Below, piece after piece: positions 44,982 through 53,373 of a stretch of 64,000 nt of DNA. Location: the NCBI GenBank assembly GCA_025084515.1, contig JAJAGP010000209.1:186001-250000 (forward strand). The letters run 5' to 3'. This DNA is from Ancistrus triradiatus (Eukaryota > Chordata > Actinopteri > Siluriformes > Loricariidae). Under the pieces are notes generated by a model that saw only the letters and a list, made by a program, of their open reading frames with translations, was not told where the DNA came from and searched no databases. The stretch's first letter is position 1. Each line of letters starts with the position of its first letter. The translations under genes and the position numbers were made by a program.

Positions 44982-47088
44982 TGACCATTCAGGAGATAGA
45001 GTCTCACATAACAACAACAAAATTTCTTTCTGCTTACCTTCAGGTCGTAGGAAGAGTATGGTCTACCAGGACTGTTTTGTGGATGAACGAATAGCCTGTC
45101 AGCAGTTCTTAGATCACTATTAAACCCTCCACTCTCTCTTTGGCCCTGGTGCATGGGCATAGTTGGGCTATAGAAGCAAGTGACAGGTCTTGGGTTGTGA
45201 GACAGAACTATTGGAAATTCCCTCCTCATCAAGAGTCTCTCGTTAGGGCTTCCTAAATCTCCGCCCACATACACTGGCCTGGGTGGCACTGGGATTGGTG
45301 GCGGTGGAGGAACAGGTAAAACCGGTGGAACTGGAGGACCTTCCACTGAGTTAATGCTAACCTCATATGTGGATTTAGCTCTTGGCAGTATGCCGTTGGG
45401 CTCCAGAGTGATACTCTTCTTCATGCCCATGTAGGGGGTCCCACTCTCACTGTGAATATTCCTTGTTTGTTCCCTCCACTGGTCTTGGGCATCTGGATCA
45501 AGCTCTGTGTGCTCCAGGTCCTCATACTGGTAGCCATCACCCTCCATCACCTCACCAAGGCGACCCAAAGATTGGGCACGTTTGCGGGCTGAAGGGCTGC
45601 TCTTGCGCAGTGAGTTGGAGCTGGTCACTGACAGACGGCTCATGTCTGACAGCATGGCTGAGATGTAGTCACCATGGCCGACAAAGGTCCCACGCACAAT
45701 TGTCTGAGGAACCGAGAGAGACAGTGAGACAATTTGATTAATGTGAGCGAAACAGTGAGAATTCAGCTGAGGATTGCTATTGTGCATTTTTTACAGGTGA
45801 AGCTATTTGGGGCTACTTGTATATAATCACTTTATGTTCAAGGGTTCCTTGCTGTAGTCTTGTTTGAAAGTTTCTTTCAATTAGATGTCAAAAAAATATT
45901 AGCGTTGAGGAAATCGGCAAAAGTTCATGAGAACAACGGAAAAAATATTAGAAAATCTCATTTTGTATTCCAAAGGAGGTTTACGGGTATTTAGAGGACA
46001 TTTTCTGTCAGCTGCCATGTGCTTCAATAACTGTGAACTTGACAGGAGGTATAAATAGCCTATGCCCAGAAAGAATTCATGCTTCAAAGCCCCAGTGTGG
46101 TTCAGGAAGACAGGCATGGTTAACTTGTCAAAAGACATCCCAGTGGTCTGTTATGTAAATTAAGTGATGTAGGAAAGGAAGAAGGGAAGAGAAACTGTGG
46201 AGGTGCTCACGCTCTTAGTCAGGTAATGTAGAAGTACCAATGAGCACCCCAACTCGATGTCTTTCCCTTGTGATTCTGAAAACAAATGCAATATTGTCCT
46301 CCTTACATCTTTATATGTCTATTTCATATCAGGTACGCATTTCATTTTGCTTACAGTAGACAATAAATCTTACATTTTAATGCTAATAATGTTTTAAGGG
46401 TATAGGTTTAAATGTATTTCAGCCATACTGATTTTACTGTGTGCCTGAGAAGGTGTTACTGTAGTATGACCAGAGCAGAATTATATGGTCAAGCTCCAGT
46501 GCTTTGCAGTTCTTCCTCTGGTTGAAAATGGTGGTAAGCAGCATGGATCAGTATTAATTATCTGCATAGAGTAATAAATCTTCAGTGCCCTCCAAGCCTT
46601 CCCATCTTTTGGTGCACATAGCAAAGGTTGTTAATGGAGGCCCATAATAGATAAGAAGGCAAAGTAACATTAGGGTCATGAGTGCTATATCAGCACTAAA
46701 ACTCAATTCTGTCTTAGGGAAGATAATACTGTGGTGGCTCTAAAGCACCTTTTATGTTAGCCTTTATAGCTTGCTTAAGATATACACTGACTCCTAACCA
46801 AATATCTAGGTTCTATCCTAGTTCAGAATCACTTTTCAAATTTTAATGGCTAACCTGTCACCCTGTTTGTAGCACGATACCTGCCTTCTTTGGTTTCAAC
46901 TCCACCGGTGTTATTCTGGATGGGTCCACCATGGGTTTGGGCCTCCGCAGATTCTCTATAAGACTCTGCCATTGTGTTGGTAGGCCCACAAATATCCCAA
47001 GCTTTGCATCATAAGAGGTGTGGACTCGGTGTTCGAAGTTCTTTGGTGCAGAAATTTCTGGTCTCTTCTTCTTCTTTTTACGGAACAT
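28925..47088 (-). CDS. pak6: Serine/threonine protein kinase PAK6, eight coding exons
   Basis: Coding exons in order are 47088-46885, 45703-45038, 41985-41443, 39937-39804, 34168-34042, 33920-33795, 33190-33056 and 29092-28925. They join without a frame break into 700 residues (human PAK6 has 681). PAK6 is a group II p21-activated kinase that binds active Cdc42 or Rac and phosphorylates serine/threonine sites. Residues 1-40 hold a basic stretch and the CRIB motif (ISAPKNFEHRVHTS). RRPKP at 48-52 matches the pseudosubstrate of group II PAKs. RAQSLG around S113 and a proline-rich run at 190-211 follow. The kinase domain starts near 425: glycine loop GEGSTG 433-438, lysine K455, HRD 543-545, DFG 563-565, activation-loop S579, APE 588-590. 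The MFRKKKKKRPEISAP start and VAVKMMDLR favour PAK6 over PAK5 or PAK4. The a/b paralogue was not resolved. 5' non-coding exons lie to the right and were not found. Confidence 0.95.
29187..30338 (+). mobile_element. Tc1-type element with nested insertions, in pak6 intron 7
   Basis: The ends (CAACCCCAAATCAGAAGAAG and its inverted, slightly decayed form) are flanked by TA on both sides. Transposase-related pieces remain, for example near 29760-29960. A SINE has landed inside (29429-29738), and a piece of the same element occurs twice in opposite orientations. The related copy is at 48323-49304. Confidence 0.75.
29429..29738 (+). repeat. tRNA-derived SINE, interrupted, nested in the Tc1-type element
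   Basis: The head (ggactgtggttgcctagcgg, GGTTCAAAAAACCC) and tail (gtctgctaaatgacataaatgt) match the SINE at 27356. Between them, about 29540-29665, lies a fragment of the surrounding transposon family (aaatgtttaaaaacaatgtt). Confidence 0.65.
30369..30470 (+). repeat. SINE head fragment
   Basis: Contains a tRNA-like promoter region (GGGTTCAATCC) and 'caagctgacacctttgggc', the start of the same SINE family as 27356. The tail is lost. Confidence 0.5.
30715..30821 (+). repeat. SINE tail fragment
   Basis: Matches the 3' half of the SINE at 597-873 (cttgtgtatc, aaccttgtgtttgtcg, ccactgatgctgatag, A-rich end). Confidence 0.6.
30925..31296 (+). repeat. Probable SINE (fourth family)
   Basis: A locally GC-richer block whose end 'gccaaattggggagaaaagg' and following A-rich stretch look like a SINE tail I have met in fish. 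The open frames of 86 and 134 codons that overlap it are by-products of the repeat. Confidence 0.4.
31953..32030 (-). repeat. SINE tail fragment, reverse
   Basis: 'acaatttacatttacattta' followed by a decayed version of the tail of the 33529 family. Confidence 0.4.
32389..32790 (+). mobile_element. Short Tc1-type element, relative of 9792-10299
   Basis: Its ends (CACTACTGTATAAGCC / ggcctaagacatttgcacag) are decayed versions of the 9792 element's ends, and the interior shares 'gccaagttgacccttc' and 'gatcaggaatggtctttttg'. It lies in pak6 intron 7. Confidence 0.7.
33056..33190 (-). CDS. pak6: pak6 coding exon 7: kinase C-lobe
   Basis: 45 codons encoding VDVWSMGIMVVEMVDGEPPY and FSETPVVAMKRLRDEPPP. 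Acceptor gtggaattgtag, donor CAG/GTTAAC, phase 0. Confidence 0.92.
33529..33725 (-). repeat. tRNA-derived SINE in pak6 intron 6
   Basis: Read on the - strand: tRNA-like head with 'gcggttaaggtactggac', B-box-like GGTTCAAATCC, the 'gctgctactgttgggtcc' core and the 'gcgtctgctaaatgctgtaa' tail. It accounts for much of the 604-base intron. Confidence 0.8.
33795..33920 (-). CDS. pak6: pak6 coding exon 6: DFG and activation loop
   Basis: 42 codons with IKLSDFGFCAQISKDIPKRK, the activation serine in RKSLVGTPYW, and MAPEVIS. Acceptor cttccatccag, donor GAG/GTAAAG. The intron before it is only 121 bases long. Confidence 0.94.
34042..34168 (-). CDS. pak6: pak6 coding exon 5: catalytic loop
   Basis: 127 bases starting with one base of the split arginine codon. 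It encodes LSEEQIATVCEAVLQALAYL and the catalytic loop HRDIKSDSILL. Serine replaces the usual asparagine (DIKSDS), as in other PAK6 proteins. Donor AGG/GTGAGT. Confidence 0.93.
34614..34662. other. Perfect 19-base hairpin in pak6 intron 4
   Basis: The arm at 34614-34632 (tctttggtcttcaagtggt) is the exact reverse complement of 34644-34662, with an 11-base loop. It is not part of any repeat I recognise. Its function is unknown. A short transposon footprint or a small RNA hairpin are both possible. Confidence 0.7.
35103..35580. mobile_element. Candidate inverted-repeat element in pak6 intron 4
   Basis: About 46 bases around 35128-35163 (agctggaattcatggctggg, ttgccattc) recur inverted near 35520-35565 with few mismatches. 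The interior is non-coding. The family and exact ends are unknown. Confidence 0.5.
35607..35940 (-). mobile_element. Tc1-type element fragment
   Basis: It starts CAGTGGGTACCAAAAGT after TA, a typical Tc1-type end. The following sequence includes decayed text resembling a transposase C-terminus on the - strand. The second end is missing. Confidence 0.45.
36668..36861 (-). repeat. tRNA-derived SINE in pak6 intron 4
   Basis: Nearly the same sequence as 33529-33725, in the same orientation, with the 'gcatttagcagatgccctta' tail at the left and the tRNA-like head at the right. Confidence 0.8.
37531..37813 (+). repeat. tRNA-derived SINE with a GT run
   Basis: Head 'gggcagcatggtaatgcaag', B-box-like AGTTCAATTC, the 'ggagtttgcatgttc' and 'tccaaagacatgtg' blocks, and a tail ending in 'gaatgagcgaatgaag'. 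A (GT)n run lies at 37709-37725. Confidence 0.7.
37985..38240 (+). repeat. Degraded SINE of the same family
   Basis: Shares 'actcacagctccag', 'tggtttcctccaggtgctct' and 'aattccaaggtatgcattag' in the same order as 37531-37813. Confidence 0.5.
39130..39650. other. AT-rich intron stretch, possible Tc1-type relic
   Basis: The word 'aaatatggaatcaccttgtc' resembles an end of a fish Tc1-type element, but I found no matching second end or transposase frame. Confidence 0.25.
39804..39937 (-). CDS. pak6: pak6 coding exon 4: kinase N-lobe
   Basis: 134 bases encoding VVIMRDYQHKNVVEMF, ELWVIMEYLQGGALTNIV and SET. The donor CAG/GTGAGC splits an arginine codon, which exon 5 completes. KSALVEEELW departs slightly from the usual KSYLVGEELW. 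Confidence 0.92.
40291..40600 (+). repeat. tRNA-derived SINE in pak6 intron 3
   Basis: Full-length relative of 37531: 'cacttcacagctccag' head, 'atggagtttgcttgtcc', 'attccaaatacatatgtgt', and tail 'attaagcggaaaagaaaatg' followed by a (GAAT)n run. Confidence 0.7.
41443..41985 (-). CDS. pak6: pak6 coding exon 3: linker and start of the kinase domain
   Basis: 181 codons, acceptor cttttctttatatag-like (tttatag), donor GAG/GTTAGA, phase 0. It encodes the end of the linker, VTHEQFKAALQMVVD, the glycine-rich loop and the catalytic lysine in VAVKMMDLRR. Confidence 0.92.
42959..43278 (-). repeat. tRNA-derived SINE in pak6 intron 2
   Basis: Full-length reverse copy: the head at the right with 'ggttcgatcccatatgg', and the tail at the left with 'ataagaaagtgaatgaatc'. 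Confidence 0.75.
43997..44776 (-). mobile_element. Tc1-like element, internally deleted, in pak6 intron 2
   Basis: The ends CACTCACCAGCCACTTC... and ...GTTGTTGGTGAGTG are inverted repeats, and a TA precedes the left end. The - strand keeps the two ends of a Tc1 transposase but not the middle, so the catalytic aspartates are gone. The family differs from the CAGTGGTGC copies. Confidence 0.8.
44034..44630 (-). pseudogene. Tc1-like transposase remnants, core deleted
   Basis: The N-terminal piece (44630-44382) holds RGDLIDFEQGLVVGARQA and the helix-turn-helix ISETADLLGFSHTVISRIYR. The C-terminal piece (44225-44034) holds VWDVVELEIH and ERFQHLVESMPQRIKAVLKA. The DDE core between them has been lost. 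Confidence 0.78.
44899..44976. repeat. (TA)n microsatellite beside the pak6 exon 2 donor
   Basis: About 39 uninterrupted TA units, ending 62 bases from exon 2 on the intron side. The YIYIYI-type frames through it are artefacts. Confidence 0.97.
45038..45703 (-). CDS. pak6: pak6 coding exon 2: linker region
   Basis: 222 codons, phase 0 on both sides, acceptor ctcggttcctcag, donor AAG/GTAAGC. It encodes TIVRG at its start, S113 in RAQSLG, and the proline-rich run (PPVPPVLPVPPPPPIPVPP). The region is poorly conserved in the family and probably disordered. Confidence 0.92.
46885..47088 (-). CDS. pak6: pak6 coding exon 1: start codon and CRIB domain
   Basis: 68 codons with the ATG in a fair context (ttaacaATGtt, A at -3). 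A pyrimidine-rich acceptor (tctttcttgcatag) at 47111-47112 shows that the exon begins in the leader at 47110, so at least one upstream non-coding exon exists. The exon ends AAG AAG before GCAGGT, a GC-type donor. The nearby GT four bases further on would shift the frame. Confidence 0.93.
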
Positions 47089-47110
47089 TGTTAAGTCCTA
47101 GACTGGTAAC

Positions 47111-47344
47111 CTATGCAAGAAAGAGAAGCATAAAACGTTACACACTGGTATTAATGTTACATACTGTCGTGGTTGACAGTAATAAGACACAGGTGGTCTA
47201 CATTTCTTCTTGAATGTTACAATGTATGTTTCCAACACAAAGTATTTACTGAAACATTATGCCTTACTGACGTCTCATAGTGCACAATAAAACTTAGCAA
47301 TGAATGGTGCATGCTATCTCTAGTAAATCCATTAGCATTTGGAT
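47111..47344. other. Upstream intron or leader region of pak6
   Basis: The splice acceptor at 47111-47112 implies this is intron. I could not locate the non-coding first exon. Confidence 0.4.
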
Positions 47345-48322
47345 TACTGTTATGCTATTAATGTAAAGGATGTAGTTTTGTTGCTATAAAAATATAGATG
47401 GTTCAAAGAAATGAATCTCTTCTTCTTAAAGACCTTTTGGTCCATTGTACATCACTTGCTTTTATTCTCTTCTTTAATTTCAAAATGATTTAAACTTTAT
47501 TGACTGTTGGCTCTAGTCCTTCTCTGAGTGGGAAACTGCCACATTATAACAAATCCTCGCTAAGCTCTACTAAAATGACAATGTATTTGAACCTTAAGAA
47601 AGAGCTTAATAGTACTAAGCAATTAACAACCTGCCAAGGGCACTCCCAAGTGATGTGGCAGTAAAGCTTTCATTTCATTGTAATAGAATCACAAGTTTGA
47701 GTCCCAGTAATGGCATGAACATCTGAGGCCAGGCAAAAGTACTTGGCCCTGCCCACTGATGACGATGACCTTCCTGTCTTAACTGGAAGTCACATAAGCA
47801 TCTATTAGGTTTGTATAAAGTGCTGACTGATTTGCACTGCCCTCTAAACATGTATAGCTGTGATGTTGCATAAGCACATACTTTCACCCTTCCAGGTTGG
47901 TAGCTATGATGATGCAGTTAAGACTGCTAGGTGGGAATAGGCTACAACAAAACTTGATACAAATCTTGTAAACATGCACGCCACTACACACCAAAAGCTC
48001 TTAAAACATGCTTGTTCTGCACTAGAGGCTTATTTCAATGAAAATGCTCACTTTCCCACTTCTGTCATCATATCTTCCCATAGCTTCCCAGGCTGCTTTT
48101 GTTTTACTGTTTTTTAACCTCATAACCTCATGCTACTGTTGTGCTATTAATATAAAGGATGTAGTTTTGTTACTATAAAAATATATGAGGTTCAAAGAAA
48201 CAAATCTCATCCTTTTAAAAACCTTTTGGCCCGCTGTACTTAACTTACTTTTATTCTGTTCTTTCATTTCAACAGCCGCATTATAGTAAATCCTCACTGT
48301 GCTCTACTTAAATGGCAATGTA

Positions 48323-48372
48323 CAACCTCAAATCAGAAAAAGTTGGGACTGTATGGAAAATGCATATAAAAA

Positions 48373-48417
<45 letters not shown>

Positions 48418-49304
48418 ATATATATATATATATATATATATATAGATATATATAGATATATATATAGATATATATATCTATATCTATATATCTATATATA
48501 TATATATAGATATAGATATATAGATATAGATATATCTATATATATATTTAGAGTTAGAGCAATTTAGAGTTAGTAATGAATTAAAAATCTAAATAATTAT
48601 TTCAAATAGGAGATTATAATCATGATTTGGTACAAAAGTAGCATCCAGGAAAGGCTTTAATGAGTTTGTCCAGTCTGTCAACAAATGCGTGAGACAATTA
48701 TTGAAATGTTTAAAATGTAAAATGTTTAAAAATGTACCTCAAAGAAAGATGGGTATTAGCAGATTTCTCCTTCTACAGTGCATAATATCATTAAATGATT
48801 TAAGGAATTTGGAGGAATTTCATTCCGTAAAGGCCAAGGGCACAAGCTTAAGCCGAACGCCCATGATCCCCGATCCCTCCGATGACACTGCATCAAGAAC
48901 CATCATTCAGCAGTAGCTGATTAGATTACTTTGGCAAACCTTTGTCAAGTTCTACAATACGGAGTTACATTCACAAAAACTTTACTGTGCAAAAAAGAAA
49001 CCTCAAGTTAACCATGTCCAGAAGCAGCGTCGAGTTCTCTAGGCTCAGAGCATCTAGGATGGACCATCACACAGTGGAAACGTGAATTGTGGTGAGATGA
49101 ATGAACCATCCCATCTTTTTTTGGAATGAGTTGCTGGCCTGAAATGCAGGAATGGACGTTTATTAACAAATTAAATAAAATTGACTAGACAAAACATGAC
49201 ATATCTGTCTGCAATGATATAAAAGTCAAAGTAAATTTAAGAAGCAATGTGTGTTTTTGATATGCATTTTCCATACTGTCCCAACTTTTTCTGATTTGTG
49301 GTTG
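48323..49304 (+). mobile_element. Tc1-type element inserted in duplication unit 2
   Basis: Ends CAACCTCAAATCAGAAAAAG and the exact inverted form, flanked by TA (48321-48322 and 49305-49306). The empty site is visible in unit 1 (caatgTAtttgaacc). Transposase traces remain (LLKCLKCKMFKNVPQRK, YCAKKKPQVNHVQKQRR), with stops and a large internal deletion. A long AT microsatellite lies inside. Confidence 0.85.
48377..48548. repeat. AT/GATA-like microsatellite
   Basis: Alternating TA tracts with interspersed 'gata' and 'tcta' words in both orientations, so much of it can fold on itself. Confidence 0.93.
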
Positions 49305-49864
49305 TATTTGAACCATAAGAAAGAGTCTAATAGTACTAATAGTACAACCATCCAAGGGCACTCCCTAGTGTTGTGGCATTAAAGTTTTCATTCCAATGTA
49401 ATAGAATCACAAGTTTGAGTCCCAGCAATGGCATGAACATCTGAGACCTGGGATTCATGAGAAAATTCTTGGCCCTACCTACTGGATGACAGTGACCTTC
49501 CTGTCTTAACTGGAAGTCACATAAGCGTCTGTAAGGTTTGTATAAACTGTTGACTGATTTGCACTGCCCTCTAAGCATGTACAGCTGTGATGTTACATGA
49601 GCACATAATTTCACCCTTCCAGGTTGCTAGATATTATGATGCCTTTAAGACTGCTCGGTTGGAGTAGGCTACAACAAATCCAACCATGCATGTCACTGCA
49701 CACCAAATGCTCTTAAAACATACTCCTTCTGCCTTGGAGGCTTACTTCAATGAAAATGCTCAAAATGGCACTTCTGTCATCATATCTTAGTTTCTTGTAG
49801 CTTCCAAGGTTGTTTTTGTTTTATTGTTTTTAACCTCATATGTTCTGCTGTTCCAGCAGACATA

Positions 49865-50827
49865 CAGTGGTGCTTGAAAGTTTGTGAACTCTTTAGAATT
49901 TTCTATATTTCTGCATAAATATGATCTAAGACATCATCAGATTTTCACACAAGTCCTAAAAGTAGATAAAGTGAACCCAGTTAAACAAATGAGACAAAAT
50001 ATTATACTTGATCATTTAATCATTTATCTATTGAGGAAAATGATCCAAATATTACATATTAGTGAGTGGCAAAAGTATGTGAGCCTTTGCTTTCAGTATC
50101 AGTATCAAAACATTCTTTCAATAGCCTTCTGGCAGTAATGTTCTTTTTGGAGAGCAGTGACTTTCTCCTGCCATGCACACCATTGTTGTTCAGCGTTCTT
50201 CTGATGGTGGACTCATGAACATTAACATTAGCCAATATAAGAGGGGCCTTCAGTTGCTTAGAAGTTACCCTGGGGTCCTTTGTGACCCCACCATCTATTA
50301 CATGCCTTGCTCGTGGAGTGATCTTTGTGGGTTGACCACTCCTGGGGAGGGTAACAATGGTCTTGAATGTCCTCCATTTGTACACAATCTGTCTGACCGT
50401 GGATTGGTGGAGTTCAAACTCTTTAGAGATTGTTTTGTAACCTTTTCCAGCCTGAAAAGCATAAACAACTCTTTTTCTGAGGTCATCAGAAATCTCCTTT
50501 GTTTGTGCCATGATACACTTCCACAAACGTGTGCTGTGAAGAGCAGACTTTGATAGATCCCTGTTCTTTAAATAAAACATGGTGCCCACTCACACCTGAT
50601 TGTCATCCCAATGATTGAAAAACACCTGACTCTAATTTCATCTTCAAATTAACTGCTAATCCTAGAGGTTCACATACTTTTGCCAGTCCCTAATATGTAA
50701 TATTGGATAATTTTCCTCAATAAATAAATGACCAAGTATAATATTTTTGTCTCATTGTGTAACTGGGTTCTCTTTATCAGAAATATAGAAAATTCTAAAA
50801 GGGTTCACAAACTTTCAAGCACCACTG
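49865..50827 (-). mobile_element. Tc1-like transposon, internally deleted (copy 4)
   Basis: Both terminal repeats (CAGTGGTGCTTGAAAG...) are present and flanked by TA. The element is only 963 bases long because most of the catalytic part of the transposase is gone. It could be moved only by a transposase made elsewhere. Confidence 0.9.
50059..50511 (-). pseudogene. Tc1-like transposase, N-terminal part only
   Basis: The frame is open from MAQTKEISDDLRKRVV through GYKTISKEFELHQSTVRQIV, the TKITPRARHV linker and ESTIRRTLNNNGVHG. It then passes two deletion joints: after KKNITA it skips into RRLLKECF and then to the old stop region. The paired helix-turn-helix DNA-binding domains are whole, and the DDE core is absent. 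Confidence 0.82.
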
Positions 50828-52785
50828 TATATATTTGCTCCACATGCCAAATGACAAAGCCTTGTTGTGCCTACCCTTTAAGTGAAAGACTCCGAATAAA
50901 CAAAGCATTTCTGGTTTCTGCCTCTGGGTTAAGAGTGCATTAGGAGGATGAAAATACAAAAAAAAAAAAAAAAAAAAAAAAACTCAAACAGACTCTTCCC
51001 TCTCTCATTTCCAGGGAAAGCAGCCATTTGAGATATTTGTTGTTGTCCTTTGTAATAGCTAAGGCAACTCACTATGCTAATCAAGAGAACATACTGCATG
51101 ACAGTATATAGCAATATAGTGTGCATTTTATTACAATTTATACAGTGCTCCTGATAGAAATGAAATGCTTGGAAGAAAATTGAAGGAAAAGACAGGGAAG
51201 GAAGTGGTTTATTGGCTAGCATATTGCAAGATCTGATTGAGCAAGTGTAGACTTTGATGCAAAAGACATGGCAGTAAGCCTGGAAGTGCCCTTAGGATAC
51301 AACATATTTTTGCCTACATGCCTGGAAATAGCTAGGGGGTGGACAGATATAGTCAACTAGATTCAGTCAAACAGATTCATGCATCCTGCTATCTTATATT
51401 CATTCAAGCAGATATTTAGTACATCTAGAACAGTGTAAAGTCAGCGTTAATAATCTTCAGATAATGAACTAGATCCATGACTAGGCAGACAGTAATGGCT
51501 ATCCTCAAGGCTACTAAAGGCATAGCAATACTAAAGACGGGCAAAATAGCTGTAATAATGTCACATCCAAATCAGACTTGCTGGTTAAAGCTTTGAATAA
51601 AAGACAAGCTCCTGGTAAGGAGACTCTAAACCTAACCATAACGAGATACAACAGTCACACAATTTTACAGTCCCAATCACACATACGCACACTTTTACAA
51701 GAGGAGGAATAATTCAGGGATTACCCAGCTTAGTGTTGCATAAGCATATCACCCTGCACTATCTATGCATACATGATGTGGAGCAAGGAAAAAACAAATC
51801 ACATCTGACAGGGACACTACTGCGTGAGGATTTTTGCTGAGGAGGTTGGGCCTTGTGAGAGGAAAAGCAAAACCAGGCTCATGCCACGCTATCTTGTCAT
51901 GACCAATTTGTAAATGCTTTTTAACTGATATGGACCACCAAAGAAAGATGATAAACTTACACAAAACAACTGCAAATAGTCAGAATAAGACCATAATAGA
52001 GTCAAATGCATAGCTACAGAATAGGTAAGGCAGGCAGTGGCCAGAAAATTGACTATTGAGGATGACTGCAATGACTGATTACAGAAATATCAATGTCAAG
52101 ATGTCTATAATTGTCTGGTTTAAGGACATATAAAGTATTTTAGTATTAGCTAAATGTTATCAATGGTGTCTTTACTGAGGCATCTGACCTATTCAGAGCA
52201 AGCTGACAAAATATTACACTCTGACTAAATATTACACATATAATCAGTGGCTAGATATTAAATCTTGCACAATAACCTACAGAACAAGTATGAATTAGAG
52301 GTCTGTTGTGCTTGAAAACTGTCTTAGTAAGACTTGCTTTGACAAGAGATACTGTACATTTAAAAGTGTTACAGTTTATTTTGCACTAATATTATAAAAT
52401 AAAATTCTATTATTGCTGCTGTTACTATCATATATGTACATCTAAAAATAAATTTTAGTCATGATTTAAGATCAAACAATTCTGAGTAGACATAGCATGT
52501 GTTACAGTCTGTATGTAAATTGATCTAGTGTACTGTATATGATAGTGTTGTAGTCAAGACCGCTAGAGCCAAGTCCAAGTGCGGGACATATCTGTGTCAA
52601 GACTTTTATTATTTGAGTGAAGAACGAGACAAGGAGTGGTCAAGACTGAGACCGGATTAAGATTTTTTTCATCATACAAGAATAAAAAGAAGAAAATGGA
52701 AAAAAAAACATTATTTGTAATTCACATTACATTCATTACCATTTGTTGTACATTATATATATTATGTTTGATTATTGGCTAACCG
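50828..52785. other. No gene recognised
   Basis: Holds an A-run at about 50957-50981. Otherwise it is AT-rich sequence with no exon or known repeat that I can support. Confidence 0.4.
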
Positions 52786-53356
52786 TGTACAGCCAGGGGA
52801 GCTCTTTATAAGCTTTGCTCCCCCAAGTGCTGTCGCAGTAACATTATCTCGGGTCTCCCAAGCCTATGGTGCGGTCCGCTGGATTACCTGTGCTGTTGCG
52901 GTTCCGTCCGCTGGATTACTTTCTGTTGCAGTCCCATCTGCTGGATTACCTGTGCTGTTGCAATCCTGTCCTCTGTATTACTCTCTGTTGCAGTCCCATC
53001 CACTGGATTACCCTCTGCTGCGTTTCCGGACTGTCGCGTCCCCAGACTCTCGTGTTTGTGGCCACGTCCGGTACGTCCTGTTTTATGGCTCTGTCCGCAT
53101 GTTTTGTTTAGGCCCAGCGTTAGCCTAGCTTCTTGCTAGCCCCAATAGCCTCTCTCTTTCTCTGCGTAGTGTCATGTTTTCCTCCGTTTCTCTCTGTTTG
53201 TTCCCCTTATATTTAGTTTGCTGTGGGTTTTTTAATTCAGGTTATCGTTATTGATTATTATTATTATTATCATTGTTTTGTTTAATAAATTGTTTTATTT
53301 TACTGGAACCCTGCATTCGTCTGCATCCCGTTTGCTCCACTTACTGCATCGTTACA
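52786..53356 (+). repeat. Left LTR
   Basis: Starts TGTAC and ends TTACA, giving inverted TGTA/TACA ends. A TATA-like 'ctttataagc' lies 25 bases in and AATAAA lies near 53284. Within it, about five ~32-base repeats (52865-53015) read roughly 'ctgttgcagtcccatctgct'. Confidence 0.7.
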
Positions 53357-53373
53357 GAATCCTACCCCCTAAA

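Larger units (their letters stand above)
47345..49855. repeat. Tandem duplication of about 789 bases, second unit interrupted
   Basis: Unit 1 (47345-48133) and unit 2 (48134-48322 plus 49305-49855) share sequence throughout, for example 'aaggatgtagttttgtt', 'cacaagtttgagtcccag' and 'tgcactgccctcta'. Unit 2 lacks about 50 bases present in unit 1 (around 47490-47545). A Tc1-type element sits in unit 2 exactly at a TA that is intact in unit 1. Confidence 0.88.

Noticed and set aside
44686..45094. Open frames ending in long Ile-Tyr runs
   Set aside because: They are translations of the TA microsatellite and of pak6 exon 2 read-through into the intron.
46881..46884. GT donor four bases after the pak6 exon 1 end
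   Set aside because: Its use would leave one extra base and shift the frame into exon 2. The GC donor keeps the conserved join.
48377..48548. CRISPR-like or satellite array
   Set aside because: It is a simple AT microsatellite with irregular interruptions. There are no spacers, and the genome is vertebrate.
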